Assembly: GCF_002078355.1 (NCBI RefSeq)
Contig: NZ_CP015363.1
Span: 1,612,001 to 1,676,000, forward strand
Direction of reading: 5' to 3'
DNA: 64,000 nucleotides
Source of the DNA: Ferroplasma acidiphilum
Lineage (GTDB): Archaea; Thermoplasmatota; Thermoplasmata; Thermoplasmatales; Thermoplasmataceae
In this document: piece by piece, positions 36,559 through 45,419 of the stretch
Layout: every line of letters begins with the position of its first letter
Numbering within the stretch: position 1 is the stretch's first letter
Program-made: the position numbers and the translations under genes
Notes under the pieces: model-generated
What the model was told of the DNA's origin: nothing
Database searches by the model: none
What the model saw: only the letters and a program-made list of their open reading frames with translations

Positions 36559-37124
36559 ATTATAAAAGCCTGTTACGCATATTTCTTATATTATTAGTTA
36601 TTTTTGCTGTATTAATTACCTCTATTCCCTTTGCAAACCATTATGATAATTCATTTACTCTTAATACCAAAAACAACATAACTGAAAAATACAATGGAAC
36701 AACACACTACATAATTCAGGGGCGATACTATTCAGCATTCTTCAGAACATATGGAGGTAAATTGAAATTAATGCCGGACACCAGCATAATTGAAAATGGG
36801 CAAAACTATACGATTAATAACTGTGTATCAATTTATTCTGTTAGTCTGCATTATAATAATTCAACTGGCCATAAAATTTTTGAAAAAAATATTCTAAACA
36901 CAGTAAATGTAAATTTGACAGCCGGATATTATATGATAAAATATAATTCGACACTAACAATTTATGGAAGGGAGAACTCCAGTCAGGTAAATAAATTAAA
37001 TCTTATAGTTGTTGATCCGCCGGGAAATTATGCAATGATGGCCATTATTTACATTTTTGCCATACCAACAGCAGCCACTGGCATATTATCAGGAATTTTA
37101 TATAATAAAAATAAACATAAATAA
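36555..37124 (+). CDS. Double-anchored membrane protein, last gene of ABC operon
   Basis: A 189-residue protein with an N-terminal helix (about 7-27), an outer domain rich in Asn, Tyr and sequons, and a C-terminal helix (about 158-180) with a basic tail (NKNKHK). Its layout repeats that of the 276-residue protein two genes upstream, though the sequences are not obviously alike. It overlaps the permease gene by four bases. No family recognised; an accessory or immunity role is a guess from context. Confidence 0.7.
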   Translation: MNYKSLLRIFLILLVIFAVLITSIPFANHYDNSFTLNTKNNITEKYNGTTHYIIQGRYYSAFFRTYGGKLKLMPDTSIIENGQNYTINNCVSIYSVSLHYNNSTGHKIFEKNILNTVNVNLTAGYYMIKYNSTLTIYGRENSSQVNKLNLIVVDPPGNYAMMAIIYIFAIPTAATGILSGILYNKNKHK

Positions 37125-37357
37125 TGGTAAGTCAATAATTATCTTGCATATATTCCATTATTTAAAGTTTTATTGATACGGAGTAAATAACACAACAGTC
37201 TACATTTAACATTTTCAGAAAGTGTAGAGATAAATATCTTAAATTCAGGATTTATCTGATATTGCCAGGGCGCATATTTTAATTCTTACCTGATTTGCAT
37301 TTAGATTAAATATTGTTCCAGGCATTATAGTTATATCATTCCATCATATATTCATCA

Positions 37358-38191
37358 ATGTTTAAAGAGAATTTACTGAAAGATAAGAATATCCTGATTA
37401 CAGGCGGAGGAACAGGCCTCGGAAAACAGATGACAGAAACTTTCCTGAAATTAGGTGCTACAGTATCAATAATTAGCAGGAAAGAAGAGCATCTTACCGC
37501 TGCAAAGGAATATTTTAATAATATGGGATACAAAATTGAAGCTGTGAAATGCGACATAAGGAATCCTGATGAGATTAAAAACGCAGTGGATTTAATAGAA
37601 AGTAAAACAGGGAAAATTAATGTTTTAATAAATAATGCTGCGGGAAATTTTATCAGCAGGACAGAGGACCTAACTCCTAAGGCGTTTGACACTGTAATGG
37701 GGATTGTTTTACATGGGACAGCATATGCTTCACTGGAAATGGGGAAAAGGTGGATCTCTAATTCCATGAAGGGAACAATACTGAGCATTGTGGCAACATA
37801 CGCCTGGACAGGTTCCGGATATGTGGTGCCATCAGCAATATCCAAGGCCGGAGTTTTAGCCCTTACAAGGTCACTTGCAGCCGAATGGGGACATAAGGGA
37901 ATAAGGACTGTTGCAATTGCCCCTGGAGCATTTAAGACTGAAGGAGCATGGTCAAGGCTTCTCCCTGGCGATGATTATGAAAAGCAGCTCATATCAGGAA
38001 ACCCTGAAAGGAGGCTTGCAACAAAGGAAGAAATAGCTAACATAGCTGCCTTTCTTATCTCGGACATGGCATCCTATATCAATGGAGAAGTTGTTACTGC
38101 TGACGGAGGGCAGGCATTATATGGCTCCAGCATGTTCAACATGATGGAAAGCCTTCCTGATGATATATGGAAAATGATGAGACAAAGGTAA
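37358..38191 (+). CDS. SDR oxidoreductase, 2,4-dienoyl-CoA reductase-like
   Basis: A 277-residue short-chain dehydrogenase. The cofactor motif is TGGGTGLGK near the N-terminus and the NAAGNF motif follows. The active region resembles mitochondrial 2,4-dienoyl-CoA reductase rather than common SDRs: ATYAWTGSGYVVPSAISKAG places the tyrosine before the TGSG loop with the lysine in SKAG, and PGAFKTEGAWSRL matches the same family. It would help degrade unsaturated acyl-CoAs with the acyl-CoA dehydrogenase 4 kb upstream. Substrate is inferred; NADPH use is likely but unproven. Confidence 0.85.
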   Translation: MFKENLLKDKNILITGGGTGLGKQMTETFLKLGATVSIISRKEEHLTAAKEYFNNMGYKIEAVKCDIRNPDEIKNAVDLIESKTGKINVLINNAAGNFISRTEDLTPKAFDTVMGIVLHGTAYASLEMGKRWISNSMKGTILSIVATYAWTGSGYVVPSAISKAGVLALTRSLAAEWGHKGIRTVAIAPGAFKTEGAWSRLLPGDDYEKQLISGNPERRLATKEEIANIAAFLISDMASYINGEVVTADGGQALYGSSMFNMMESLPDDIWKMMRQR

Positions 38192-38303
38192 TCAGGCAAC
38201 ATTATAACTGCTACCTGATAATTGTGCTATTATAACCTATATAAAACAATGTTTACAATATTTATAAGAATACCTTTTAATACTCTATTTTAGATGGATA
38301 TTA

Positions 38304-38669
38304 ATGGCATCTAACGCACGCATACGGTATCTAATTACATCAATTGGTTCGATTATAACTTTTATTTCAGGAATTATAGTATTGCTTTTATTGTTTATTT
38401 CGGGGCTTGGAGGAGCAGCACAACTTCTCTTTTTCAATCCAGCAGGAGCCGCAGTGATAGGCAGTTCTATTGTTATGGCAATTGTTCCTATAATATGGAT
38501 CATTCTGGCATATATTATTTACACCAGGGCAGATGGAGGTAGAAGAAAGGATAAAGTTCTCAATGGTGTCATTATAATATTCCTCGGATTTATAATACTT
38601 CTACTGGGCGGCGGATTTGTAATAGGCCCTGTGATGGAAATAGTAGGCGGATTTCTATTGATATTATAG
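38304..38669 (+). CDS. Four-helix membrane protein of unknown function
   Basis: A 121-residue hydrophobic protein with about four membrane helices (13-35, 45-66, 68-75 merging into a short loop with RADGGRRKDK, then 86-118 split by a glycine-rich turn GGGFVIGP). No family or catalytic residue recognised. It stands alone between the SDR gene and the interrupted MFS gene. Confidence 0.65.
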   Translation: MASNARIRYLITSIGSIITFISGIIVLLLLFISGLGGAAQLLFFNPAGAAVIGSSIVMAIVPIIWIILAYIIYTRADGGRRKDKVLNGVIIIFLGFIILLLGGGFVIGPVMEIVGGFLLIL

Positions 38670-39220
38670 GGATATACCATAATAATACGATATTAAATTG
38701 CCAGTATTCTCAACAGATTGGAAAACTATAGCTAATTATGGGGCAAAGTCGGACACTCTGCCACATACAGCAATAAAAATTTACTTTAAGTATTTCTGGA
38801 TTATAGGTTGAAATTAAATATATTTATTTTTATCAGGCTGTATTGTATATGCTTGGGAACAAATTCTGGAAGAAATCATAGATAAATTTCCGGAAATGTG
38901 CAGGATATTTTTATATAGTGCTAAACATTGACAAACGTATGGATAGTATTTTTAAATTGGGATTTCAAAAAAAGGAAACGGTCAGACAGGCTGCAGGAGA
39001 AAGCCTTGCACGATTTATTATAATAGCTATTGTTGCTGGCCTGCCTGCTTTTCTGGAAGGATTTGATGGAGAGATTTATTCATTCGGTTCAACATATATT
39101 GTTCCTTCCCTGACTGGCCCGCTATACCTCTCAATAGGGCTTATACTTACAGGATATGCTATAGGCATAGCCATATTCAGCCTTGTGGGTGGATACTTAT
39201 TTGACAGGTATTCAGTTAAG

Positions 39221-40745
39221 CCTTAACTCTTCATTTTTTACGTAATATGTCCAGGTCTACCCCTAATTTTGATATGAGTTCCTTTGCCTTCTTCGGTATT
39301 TCGCTTACCATCTCAGTTTTCCCTGTACTGTATATTTTTATCCTGGAAAGAATGAGTAGAATATCCCTCACACTGTATTTTCCATCTATCGTGTTAAGTA
39401 CCTGGAAATGCAGGTAAAGTGAGAGTAAATTCAAAAACATGTAGGATGAAAGCATGTGATCATCTCGGATATATGATCTATCTGCTTCAAGGTCATTCTT
39501 GTATACATTGAAAGCGTATTCAACATATTCACGTTCTTTGTACAATCTGTATATCCGTTCCGGTTCATCAATAATATCGGATAAAAGGTAAAGCTTTCCA
39601 AAATCACCGGAATGATCGTAGTATGATGATTTTGACCTGATATTGTCATGGATTCTTATGAGGTAGTCCCTCTCCTCCTCTGATTTCAGGACAGGGTCTT
39701 CGAATACATATACACCATTCTCAGGCTTCCAGTACTTCACAGGCTTTCCATTGTACATGAAAACATTAAGGAAATCACCGCTTTCCGGTATAATGGAAGA
39801 ATTCCTCCTCAATGGTATGATGTAGCTAAGATGCCTCCTCTTCAGCTTTTTAATATTGTCTGCGGAGAAGAAGCCCTTATCTGCTACTATAACGCATCTT
39901 TCCACGCCTGCTATGTCTATTGTATTTGCCATAGCTGATACATCCCTTATTGAGCCTGGAAGTATCCTTATGAATGTGGGTACAGTCCTTGTTGATGAGA
40001 ACAGCATCATTACATTGATCTGTGGAAGGTGTATCTCCTTTGAATTATGGCCAGGCTCAAGGAATGATATGTTCTCTGACCTGGAGAATATTGCTGTTGA
40101 ATCCATTAAAACATACTCGCCCTTTTCTGTGAGCTTTCTCATTACTGCTACCATGCCTTCCTGTGGCAGTGATGACAGCATTCCTGAAATGGACCCGGGA
40201 GACATGGATTCATTATACATTCTTGAAAGGTATGTTTTCTCATATAGATACCTTAAGGACTTCATTGGTAGCGGCTGTATATCCCTGAGTATTACATATA
40301 TTATTATCCTCTCATACATATATGGAAATACCTGCTTCAGTACCGGGAGTATTGTCTTCCCTGCTATTCCATACAACAATGCAATATTTCCATATTCATA
40401 GTCCCCACTTATGCCTGAAACATCGCTTTTCTTTATTATTCCAGCAGGTGTTACAACCCCAAGGTATTTCCCTGTCACTTTCTTTGCCCTTTTTAGATCC
40501 TTATCATACCTGCTTGATGATTCATATGCATAATACCTGTCACCGAACCTCCTTATCTCTATCCCCTTCCCCTTATGTTTCAATACCCAATCTGGCATAT
40601 TATTCATATAACGTATATATACGTAATATGTATATAAATATTTCTCTAATCAAATGTGGTAATAAACCCGGTAAAACACTAACTTACTATTACATAGATG
40701 GAGAGAGAAAATGTGACATATAACGTAAAAAACTAAGAGTTAAGG
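39221..40745 (-). mobile_element. IS4/IS1634-type insertion sequence inside the MFS gene
   Basis: The element of 1525 bp is bounded by 23-bp inverted repeats (39221-39243 and 40723-40745) beginning CCTTAACTCTT, differing at two positions. It is flanked by the 6-bp direct repeat GTTAAG. It carries one intact transposase gene on the minus strand. A palindrome, ACGTATATATACGT (40611-40624), lies just upstream of the transposase start, near its promoter. Perfect target duplication and an otherwise intact host gene suggest a recent insertion. Confidence 0.92.
39231..40607 (-). CDS. DDE transposase, IS4/IS1634-like
   Basis: A 458-residue transposase with a Transposase_11-type catalytic domain: D in YVLMDSTAIF, D in CVIVADKGFF, and E in REYVEYAFNVYKNDLEAD, which is the E-containing C-terminal signature of the family. 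The N-terminal quarter (KKVTGKYLGVVTP) is typical of IS1634/ISL-like proteins. The frame is intact. Start ATG at 40607 or, three codons later, 40598. Confidence 0.9.
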   Translation of the reverse strand: MNNMPDWVLKHKGKGIEIRRFGDRYYAYESSSRYDKDLKRAKKVTGKYLGVVTPAGIIKKSDVSGISGDYEYGNIALLYGIAGKTILPVLKQVFPYMYERIIIYVILRDIQPLPMKSLRYLYEKTYLSRMYNESMSPGSISGMLSSLPQEGMVAVMRKLTEKGEYVLMDSTAIFSRSENISFLEPGHNSKEIHLPQINVMMLFSSTRTVPTFIRILPGSIRDVSAMANTIDIAGVERCVIVADKGFFSADNIKKLKRRHLSYIIPLRRNSSIIPESGDFLNVFMYNGKPVKYWKPENGVYVFEDPVLKSEEERDYLIRIHDNIRSKSSYYDHSGDFGKLYLLSDIIDEPERIYRLYKEREYVEYAFNVYKNDLEADRSYIRDDHMLSSYMFLNLLSLYLHFQVLNTIDGKYSVRDILLILSRIKIYSTGKTEMVSEIPKKAKELISKLGVDLDILRKK

Positions 40746-41748
40746 GTTAAGAACACAGTTATTCTCTCTGTGCTGGTGTTTTCAGCCTTTACCATAATGA
40801 CAGGATTTGTTACAACAACGCCCGAGTTATTCATAGCAAGGCTTGGTGTTGGAGTGGGTGTTGGCATATTCCAGCCCGCTGGAGTAGCTCTACTTGGCGA
40901 TATATTCTATGAAACCAGGGGAAGGGCAGTATCTGTCTGGGCTACTTTCTTCTCAGTAGGATTATTTGCGAGCCCTTATCTAATAGAACCATTCCTTCCT
41001 GCATTCAGGCTCCCCTTTGAAATATCGGGTGCCATGGCAATAATTATCCTTGCACTGGTAATAATGGTAATACCTGTTACATTCAAAAAGGAAAAGCCAA
41101 CAACAAAATTGAACATAAGAAATGTCTTCAACAGGAATATTATACTTTTATCCATATCTGTATTCTTCTTTGGAATAGCTTTATTTGCAGGATATCTTGG
41201 CTATTTCTCTGACTACCTGATAAAGGGTCTTTCTATATCCGATGGCAATGCGGCTATAATAGCTTCAATGGCAGGGGCGGGAGGATTCATAATGGCTTTC
41301 CCTATTGGGTACACAGCAGATAAGATAGGAAGAAAGTATATGGTGATAATAACTTCCCTTTTAATTGCTTTCGGTTCCCTGGGAATGTTTTTCCTGTTTA
41401 CGTCATTTGCAGGGCTTATTGTATCTACTTTCATTTTCGGAGCTGGATGGGGGGTTTATGTTGATCTTCTTGTGGCCCTCGGGCAGGATTCCGTAGAGGA
41501 TAGAATAGTCGGGACAATCTCAGGTTTTCTATTCTTTATATTCAATGTGGGAACTATAATAGGGGGGCCATTATACGAAGCTCTCTTATCTGAGGGATTC
41601 AAGAAAACCTCACTTCTGTCAGTAATTATACCTGCATTCCTGGCAGTATTGTTTGTGGTATTCACAAAAAAGATGACCAAAAGCACAATAGAAGAACATC
41701 CAGAATTCGAGAAGCAGGCATCATAATTTTTTAAATTTTAATTTGCTT

Positions 41749-41940
41749 TTAATTTGCATTTCTTAATTTATATATGTGCCTGTGCAAAAGATATAAAATT
41801 ACAAGTATGATTACAGTTGGCAATGCAGCATAATAGGTGAAAAACCTGAATGAAAAATAAATATTTGATACAGCGGTGTAAATTACCATTATAATGGCTA
41901 CTGCACCTATAATGTAATCTAAAATGGCAAGCCTTTCCAT
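41749..41940 (-). CDS. Small two-helix membrane protein
   Basis: A 63-residue protein with two hydrophobic helices (about 8-27 and 33-52) and a basic tail. No family recognised; composition and the clean spacing to both neighbours favour a real gene. It is divergent from the winged-helix regulator starting at 42053, which might control it. Confidence 0.5.
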   Translation of the reverse strand: MERLAILDYIIGAVAIIMVIYTAVSNIYFSFRFFTYYAALPTVIILVILYLLHRHIYKLRNAN

Positions 41941-42052
41941 AGCTTCGGATTTTTACCTTATATATTAAGTTTTATTAAGTGACATGGTACATGGAGATAA
42001 TTTTTATGTAAAATTATTAAATAATTAGAACCGATATATTGAAGGATGGGAT

Positions 42053-42367
42053 TTGGGTGCAGAATTTGATAGCTCTTTTAAAAGGCTGTTATGGTGGATA
42101 TTTATATCTACAAGGGGAGGAGAAATGCGTATTAAAGTAATGAAATCCCTGATGGAATCCCCTAAAAACGCTTATGGGTTAAGTTGCAGCCTTGGCGTAA
42201 ATTACCGTACCATTGAACACCATATGAAAGTTCTGCTTTCAAATAATTTTGTTGTTGTACAGGGCCAGGGTTACGGGAAGGTGTACTTTCCAAGCCCCAC
42301 TCTGATAAACAATATCAAAATATTTCAGGAAACTCTTGCTGCTGCAGGGATTAAATGGGATCCTTAA
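42053..42367 (+). CDS. Winged-helix transcriptional regulator
   Basis: A 104-residue DNA-binding protein. After an N-terminal LLWWIFISTRGGEMRIKVMKSL helix, the helix-turn-helix is YGLSCSLGVNYRTIEHHMKVL, followed by a wing (VVVQGQGYGKVYFPS). It resembles small ArsR-like archaeal regulators. The start is a TTG at 42053 with a GGATGGGA-like ribosome site just before it; no ATG is available in frame nearby. It may regulate the divergent small membrane protein or itself. Confidence 0.78.
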   Translation: MGAEFDSSFKRLLWWIFISTRGGEMRIKVMKSLMESPKNAYGLSCSLGVNYRTIEHHMKVLLSNNFVVVQGQGYGKVYFPSPTLINNIKIFQETLAAAGIKWDP

Positions 42368-42602
42368 TTATAGATTTATCATGCAATAAATCCCCAGATT
42401 ATAGCAATAGCATACTAAATATAACATTTATAACAGTTATTCCATGTTAAGTGCCGGCAAACTATGACTGAAAGATAGAATTAAATCATATGTTAATTAT
42501 AACGTAACTGTTTATTCATATTTATACATAATTTGCATATTATTTATCTATAATTTGTGTGTAATTTTGAAATATCCTTAAATCAATTTCACTTATAATC
42601 AA

Positions 42603-43628
42603 ATGATAAATATGAACATGAAAATGTTAGCAGCTATATTTATTGCTTTGACCATAATATTTGCAGGGCTTTTTATAGGTTTTTACGCCGTTGATAACTC
42701 AACAATTGCACATAAGGATACCCAGCTGAAAAAGTCTCAGAATGCGTACAGTGATGCAAAGGCATCATCAGCTCTCGAAGCCGCTTATGCCCACTGGAAC
42801 AATATAACTATAGAGAATCTTGCGAATGTTTCTGCTGGATACACAGATAATGCAACATTGCACTGGATAGGTGGACCTTTAAATGGAGTTTACTCTGGAA
42901 TAGCAAACATAAATTCTACCTGGAGCAAGTTCTTTAAGACATGGTCAGCAGTGTGGTTTTATGCAGAAACACCGCCGACTGTGGTGGTAAATGGCAATTA
43001 CTCAAATGTAACATCAACCAACCAGTTTATACTAACACCATTCAACAATGAAACACAGGTACAGTACCTGAATGTAAGCTATACACTTGATATGATGTAT
43101 ATGGACAACAGCTGGCACATATACAATGAAATATGGCATATAACAGGGTCTGGATATGTATCATATGCACAGGAATTTGCAGAGTACAACGAGATCAATG
43201 CATTGTCATTGCAGCACTGGAACCAGATAGCAATTGAGAATCTATCTCTGATAATGAAAGAATATGCAAATAATGCAACATTGCACTGGATCGGAGGGCC
43301 ATTAAATGGGACATATTCCGGAATAACAAGCATAAATTCAACCTGGAATAAGTTCTTCACTGCCTGGAAAGCTGTATGGTTCTATGCATCAACCAGCACT
43401 ACGAATAATCCGGAGATATCCATAAACGGTAATATGGCAACAGTAAGTGCAAACTTTACACAGTTTATAGTCCAGAATGCAACAACAAATGCGTTCCAGT
43501 ATATAAATACAACATATGCTATAACATACTATAACTATGGATTCAACGGGCATCTGGGAGAAAACAGTTTCAAAATAGTTAACGAAACATTCCACATAAC
43601 CGGTTCAGGGAATTTAACTGATCTTTAA
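42603..43628 (+). CDS. Membrane-anchored outer protein with two tandem SnoaL/NTF2-like domains
   Basis: A 341-residue protein with an N-terminal signal-anchor (about 7-30) and a sequon-rich outer part. Two copies of one domain follow, each starting with an AHWN/QHWN helix, then NATLHWIGGPLNG, YSGI, INSTW-K-FF, and ending WHITGSG or FHITGSG. This matches the SnoaL-like/NTF2-like fold by pattern. The copies also remain similar in DNA (for example 42850-42925 against 43274-43349), so the duplication is not ancient. Ligand or enzymatic activity unknown. Three in-frame ATGs lie within the first 20 bases. Confidence 0.75.
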   Translation: MINMNMKMLAAIFIALTIIFAGLFIGFYAVDNSTIAHKDTQLKKSQNAYSDAKASSALEAAYAHWNNITIENLANVSAGYTDNATLHWIGGPLNGVYSGIANINSTWSKFFKTWSAVWFYAETPPTVVVNGNYSNVTSTNQFILTPFNNETQVQYLNVSYTLDMMYMDNSWHIYNEIWHITGSGYVSYAQEFAEYNEINALSLQHWNQIAIENLSLIMKEYANNATLHWIGGPLNGTYSGITSINSTWNKFFTAWKAVWFYASTSTTNNPEISINGNMATVSANFTQFIVQNATTNAFQYINTTYAITYYNYGFNGHLGENSFKIVNETFHITGSGNLTDL

Positions 43629-43702
43629 TAAACTAAATATTTTTATTTTGTATTTATATTCAGCAAATAAGTTATAATAAAGAAAAATTATAGGGTAATT
43701 CA

Positions 43703-43987
43703 ATGGAATATATATGGATAACAAATATGGTAATTATTGCTATTGAATTCATAATATTTTTGATAATCGGCATTAGCTACATAAAAAATTATAAAAAAAC
43801 TGGATTAAAAGTGTATAATCAAATATTTGTGTTCCTATTTGTATTCATGGTTCAGAGTGCAATGACACTCTATATTTATTACAATTTTTCAAAATTTCTG
43901 GGGTTAAACGTGTCTTTGCCCTTATTAATTATAAATATCACAGGATTAACAGGAACAGTATTATTGTATAAATTTATATCACAGTAA
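43703..43987 (+). CDS. Small three-helix membrane protein
   Basis: A 94-residue protein with three hydrophobic helices (about 6-26, 38-60, 68-90) and a short basic loop (KNYKKTG). No family recognised. It follows the SnoaL-like outer protein by 74 bases on the same strand and might be co-expressed, since a TATA-like stretch between them is weak. Confidence 0.6.
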   Translation: MEYIWITNMVIIAIEFIIFLIIGISYIKNYKKTGLKVYNQIFVFLFVFMVQSAMTLYIYYNFSKFLGLNVSLPLLIINITGLTGTVLLYKFISQ

Positions 43988-44224
43988 TTTTCCATGGTGA
44001 TTTGCATCTTTGCTGGAATAAAAACCAGGTAACAGGATAATTCAACATTTCAGGGCATTATATTTCTAACATTGTTTAACATTCATCCGGTTTTACAGGT
44101 TTTGCTTATCATAAATATGGTGTATAAAGTTCAGAATATATATTTACAGGATAAATTATAAATTTGAAACAAATAAATGAAAGATTAGTAGAACTATTAA
44201 TATAGATAAATATCATATTTCATT

Positions 44225-45370
44225 ATGGAGACTGAGGAATACATAATTGCAATGAGGGAATATTTCCATGAAAACCCGGAATTGAGCTTTAAAGAATTTA
44301 AAACTGCAGATAGGCTGGAGAAAGAATTAAGAGATATGGGGTTAAACCCTAAAAGAATCACAGAAACAGGAATAATTGCAGATATAAAGGGAAAAGGCAA
44401 AAAAACAGTGGCAATAAGGGCAGATATAGATGCTTTGCCAGTTACAGAAGAAAACAAAGTTGACTATGTGTCTAAAAACAAGGGTGTAATGCATGCCTGT
44501 GGCCATGATACCCACATGGCTATGCTATTGGGTGCAGCGAAAATGCTTATAGCAGAAAAGGAAAAACTCAATGGCAACATAAGGTTGATTTTCCAGCCAG
44601 CTGAGGAACTCCCTCCAGGCGGTGCAGTTGGCATGATTAAAAACGGTGCACTGGATGGTGTTGACTACATAATAGGGCAGCATATAATGGGATTTATACC
44701 TGCAGGAAAGATAGCAATATACTACAAGGAAATGATGGCAAATGCGGACGAATTTGATATTAAAATACATGGGAAAGGCGGGCACGGTTCTGCACCACAG
44801 GATTCAATTGATGCTGTTTACATAACAGCACACCTTATAGAAATGCTGAATACAATTGTTTCAAGGGAAATTGACCCCCAGGAGCCTGCAGTAATAACAA
44901 CCGGGACAGTGAATTCAGGATACAGGTATAACATAATAGCTGCACATGCAGAACTCACCGGCACTGTGAGGACATTCAACACAGAGATCCAGGAAAAGAT
45001 AATAAAAAGGATAAAGGATATATTGGAAGGGCTGAAATCCATTTATGGAATTGAATATGAGTATGAGTACAAGAAGGGGTATCCGGTTCTGGTAAACAAC
45101 GAAAAAATAGCTAAATATATAGAGGAAGCTGCAAAGAGGGTTGTTGGGAAAGATAATATAATTTACCCTAAACCCAATATGGGTGGTGAAGACTTCGCAT
45201 ATTTCCTGCAGAAAGTTCCTGGATCTTATTATTTCATTGGGGGGAGCAATCCTGAAAGAGGAATTGATTCTATGAACCATTCTCCTACATTTGATATGGA
45301 TGAAAGTGCACTTTATACCGGTGCCAAGGTTTTAAAGGAAGCCGCAATGGAAATATTGAATAAGGAATAA
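44225..45370 (+). CDS. M20-family amidohydrolase (carboxypeptidase/aminoacylase-like)
   Basis: A 381-residue two-zinc peptidase or amidohydrolase. Metal ligands and catalytic residues are visible: ADIDALPV, MHACGHDTHMA, the EE pair in PAEELPPGG, and GGEDFAYF. A dimerisation domain interrupts the catalytic one at about residues 180-295 (HGKGGHGSAPQ begins it). Members cleave N-acyl amino acids, hippurate or short peptides; the substrate is not decided by sequence. The next gene is a proline-racemase-like enzyme, suggesting amino acid or peptide catabolism. Confidence 0.9.
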   Translation: METEEYIIAMREYFHENPELSFKEFKTADRLEKELRDMGLNPKRITETGIIADIKGKGKKTVAIRADIDALPVTEENKVDYVSKNKGVMHACGHDTHMAMLLGAAKMLIAEKEKLNGNIRLIFQPAEELPPGGAVGMIKNGALDGVDYIIGQHIMGFIPAGKIAIYYKEMMANADEFDIKIHGKGGHGSAPQDSIDAVYITAHLIEMLNTIVSREIDPQEPAVITTGTVNSGYRYNIIAAHAELTGTVRTFNTEIQEKIIKRIKDILEGLKSIYGIEYEYEYKKGYPVLVNNEKIAKYIEEAAKRVVGKDNIIYPKPNMGGEDFAYFLQKVPGSYYFIGGSNPERGIDSMNHSPTFDMDESALYTGAKVLKEAAMEILNKE

Positions 45371-45419
45371 AATAATTATTTTATCCAAAATTATTTATTT
45401 ATAGTCCAATTATTAGATA

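Larger units (their letters stand above)
38939..41726 (+). pseudogene. MFS transporter gene split by an insertion sequence
   Basis: The 5' part (38939-39220) encodes the first helices, ending DRYSVK; the 3' part (from 40746) continues NTVILSVLVFSAFT through ten further helices to 41726. A 1525-bp IS lies between with a perfect 6-bp duplication, GTTAAG (39215-39220 and 40746-40751). Removing the IS and one duplicate restores one open frame of about 420 codons without further damage. Typical MFS loops are present (FSLVGGYLFDRYS, TADKIGRKYM). The substrate is unknown. The ATG at 38939 is preferred over GTG 38918, as a TATA-like TTTTTATATAG lies 25 bases upstream. Confidence 0.92.

Noticed and set aside
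40770-41726. Independent 318-residue MFS gene
   Set aside because: It is the 3' part of the gene split by the IS; frame and target duplication join it to 38939-39220.
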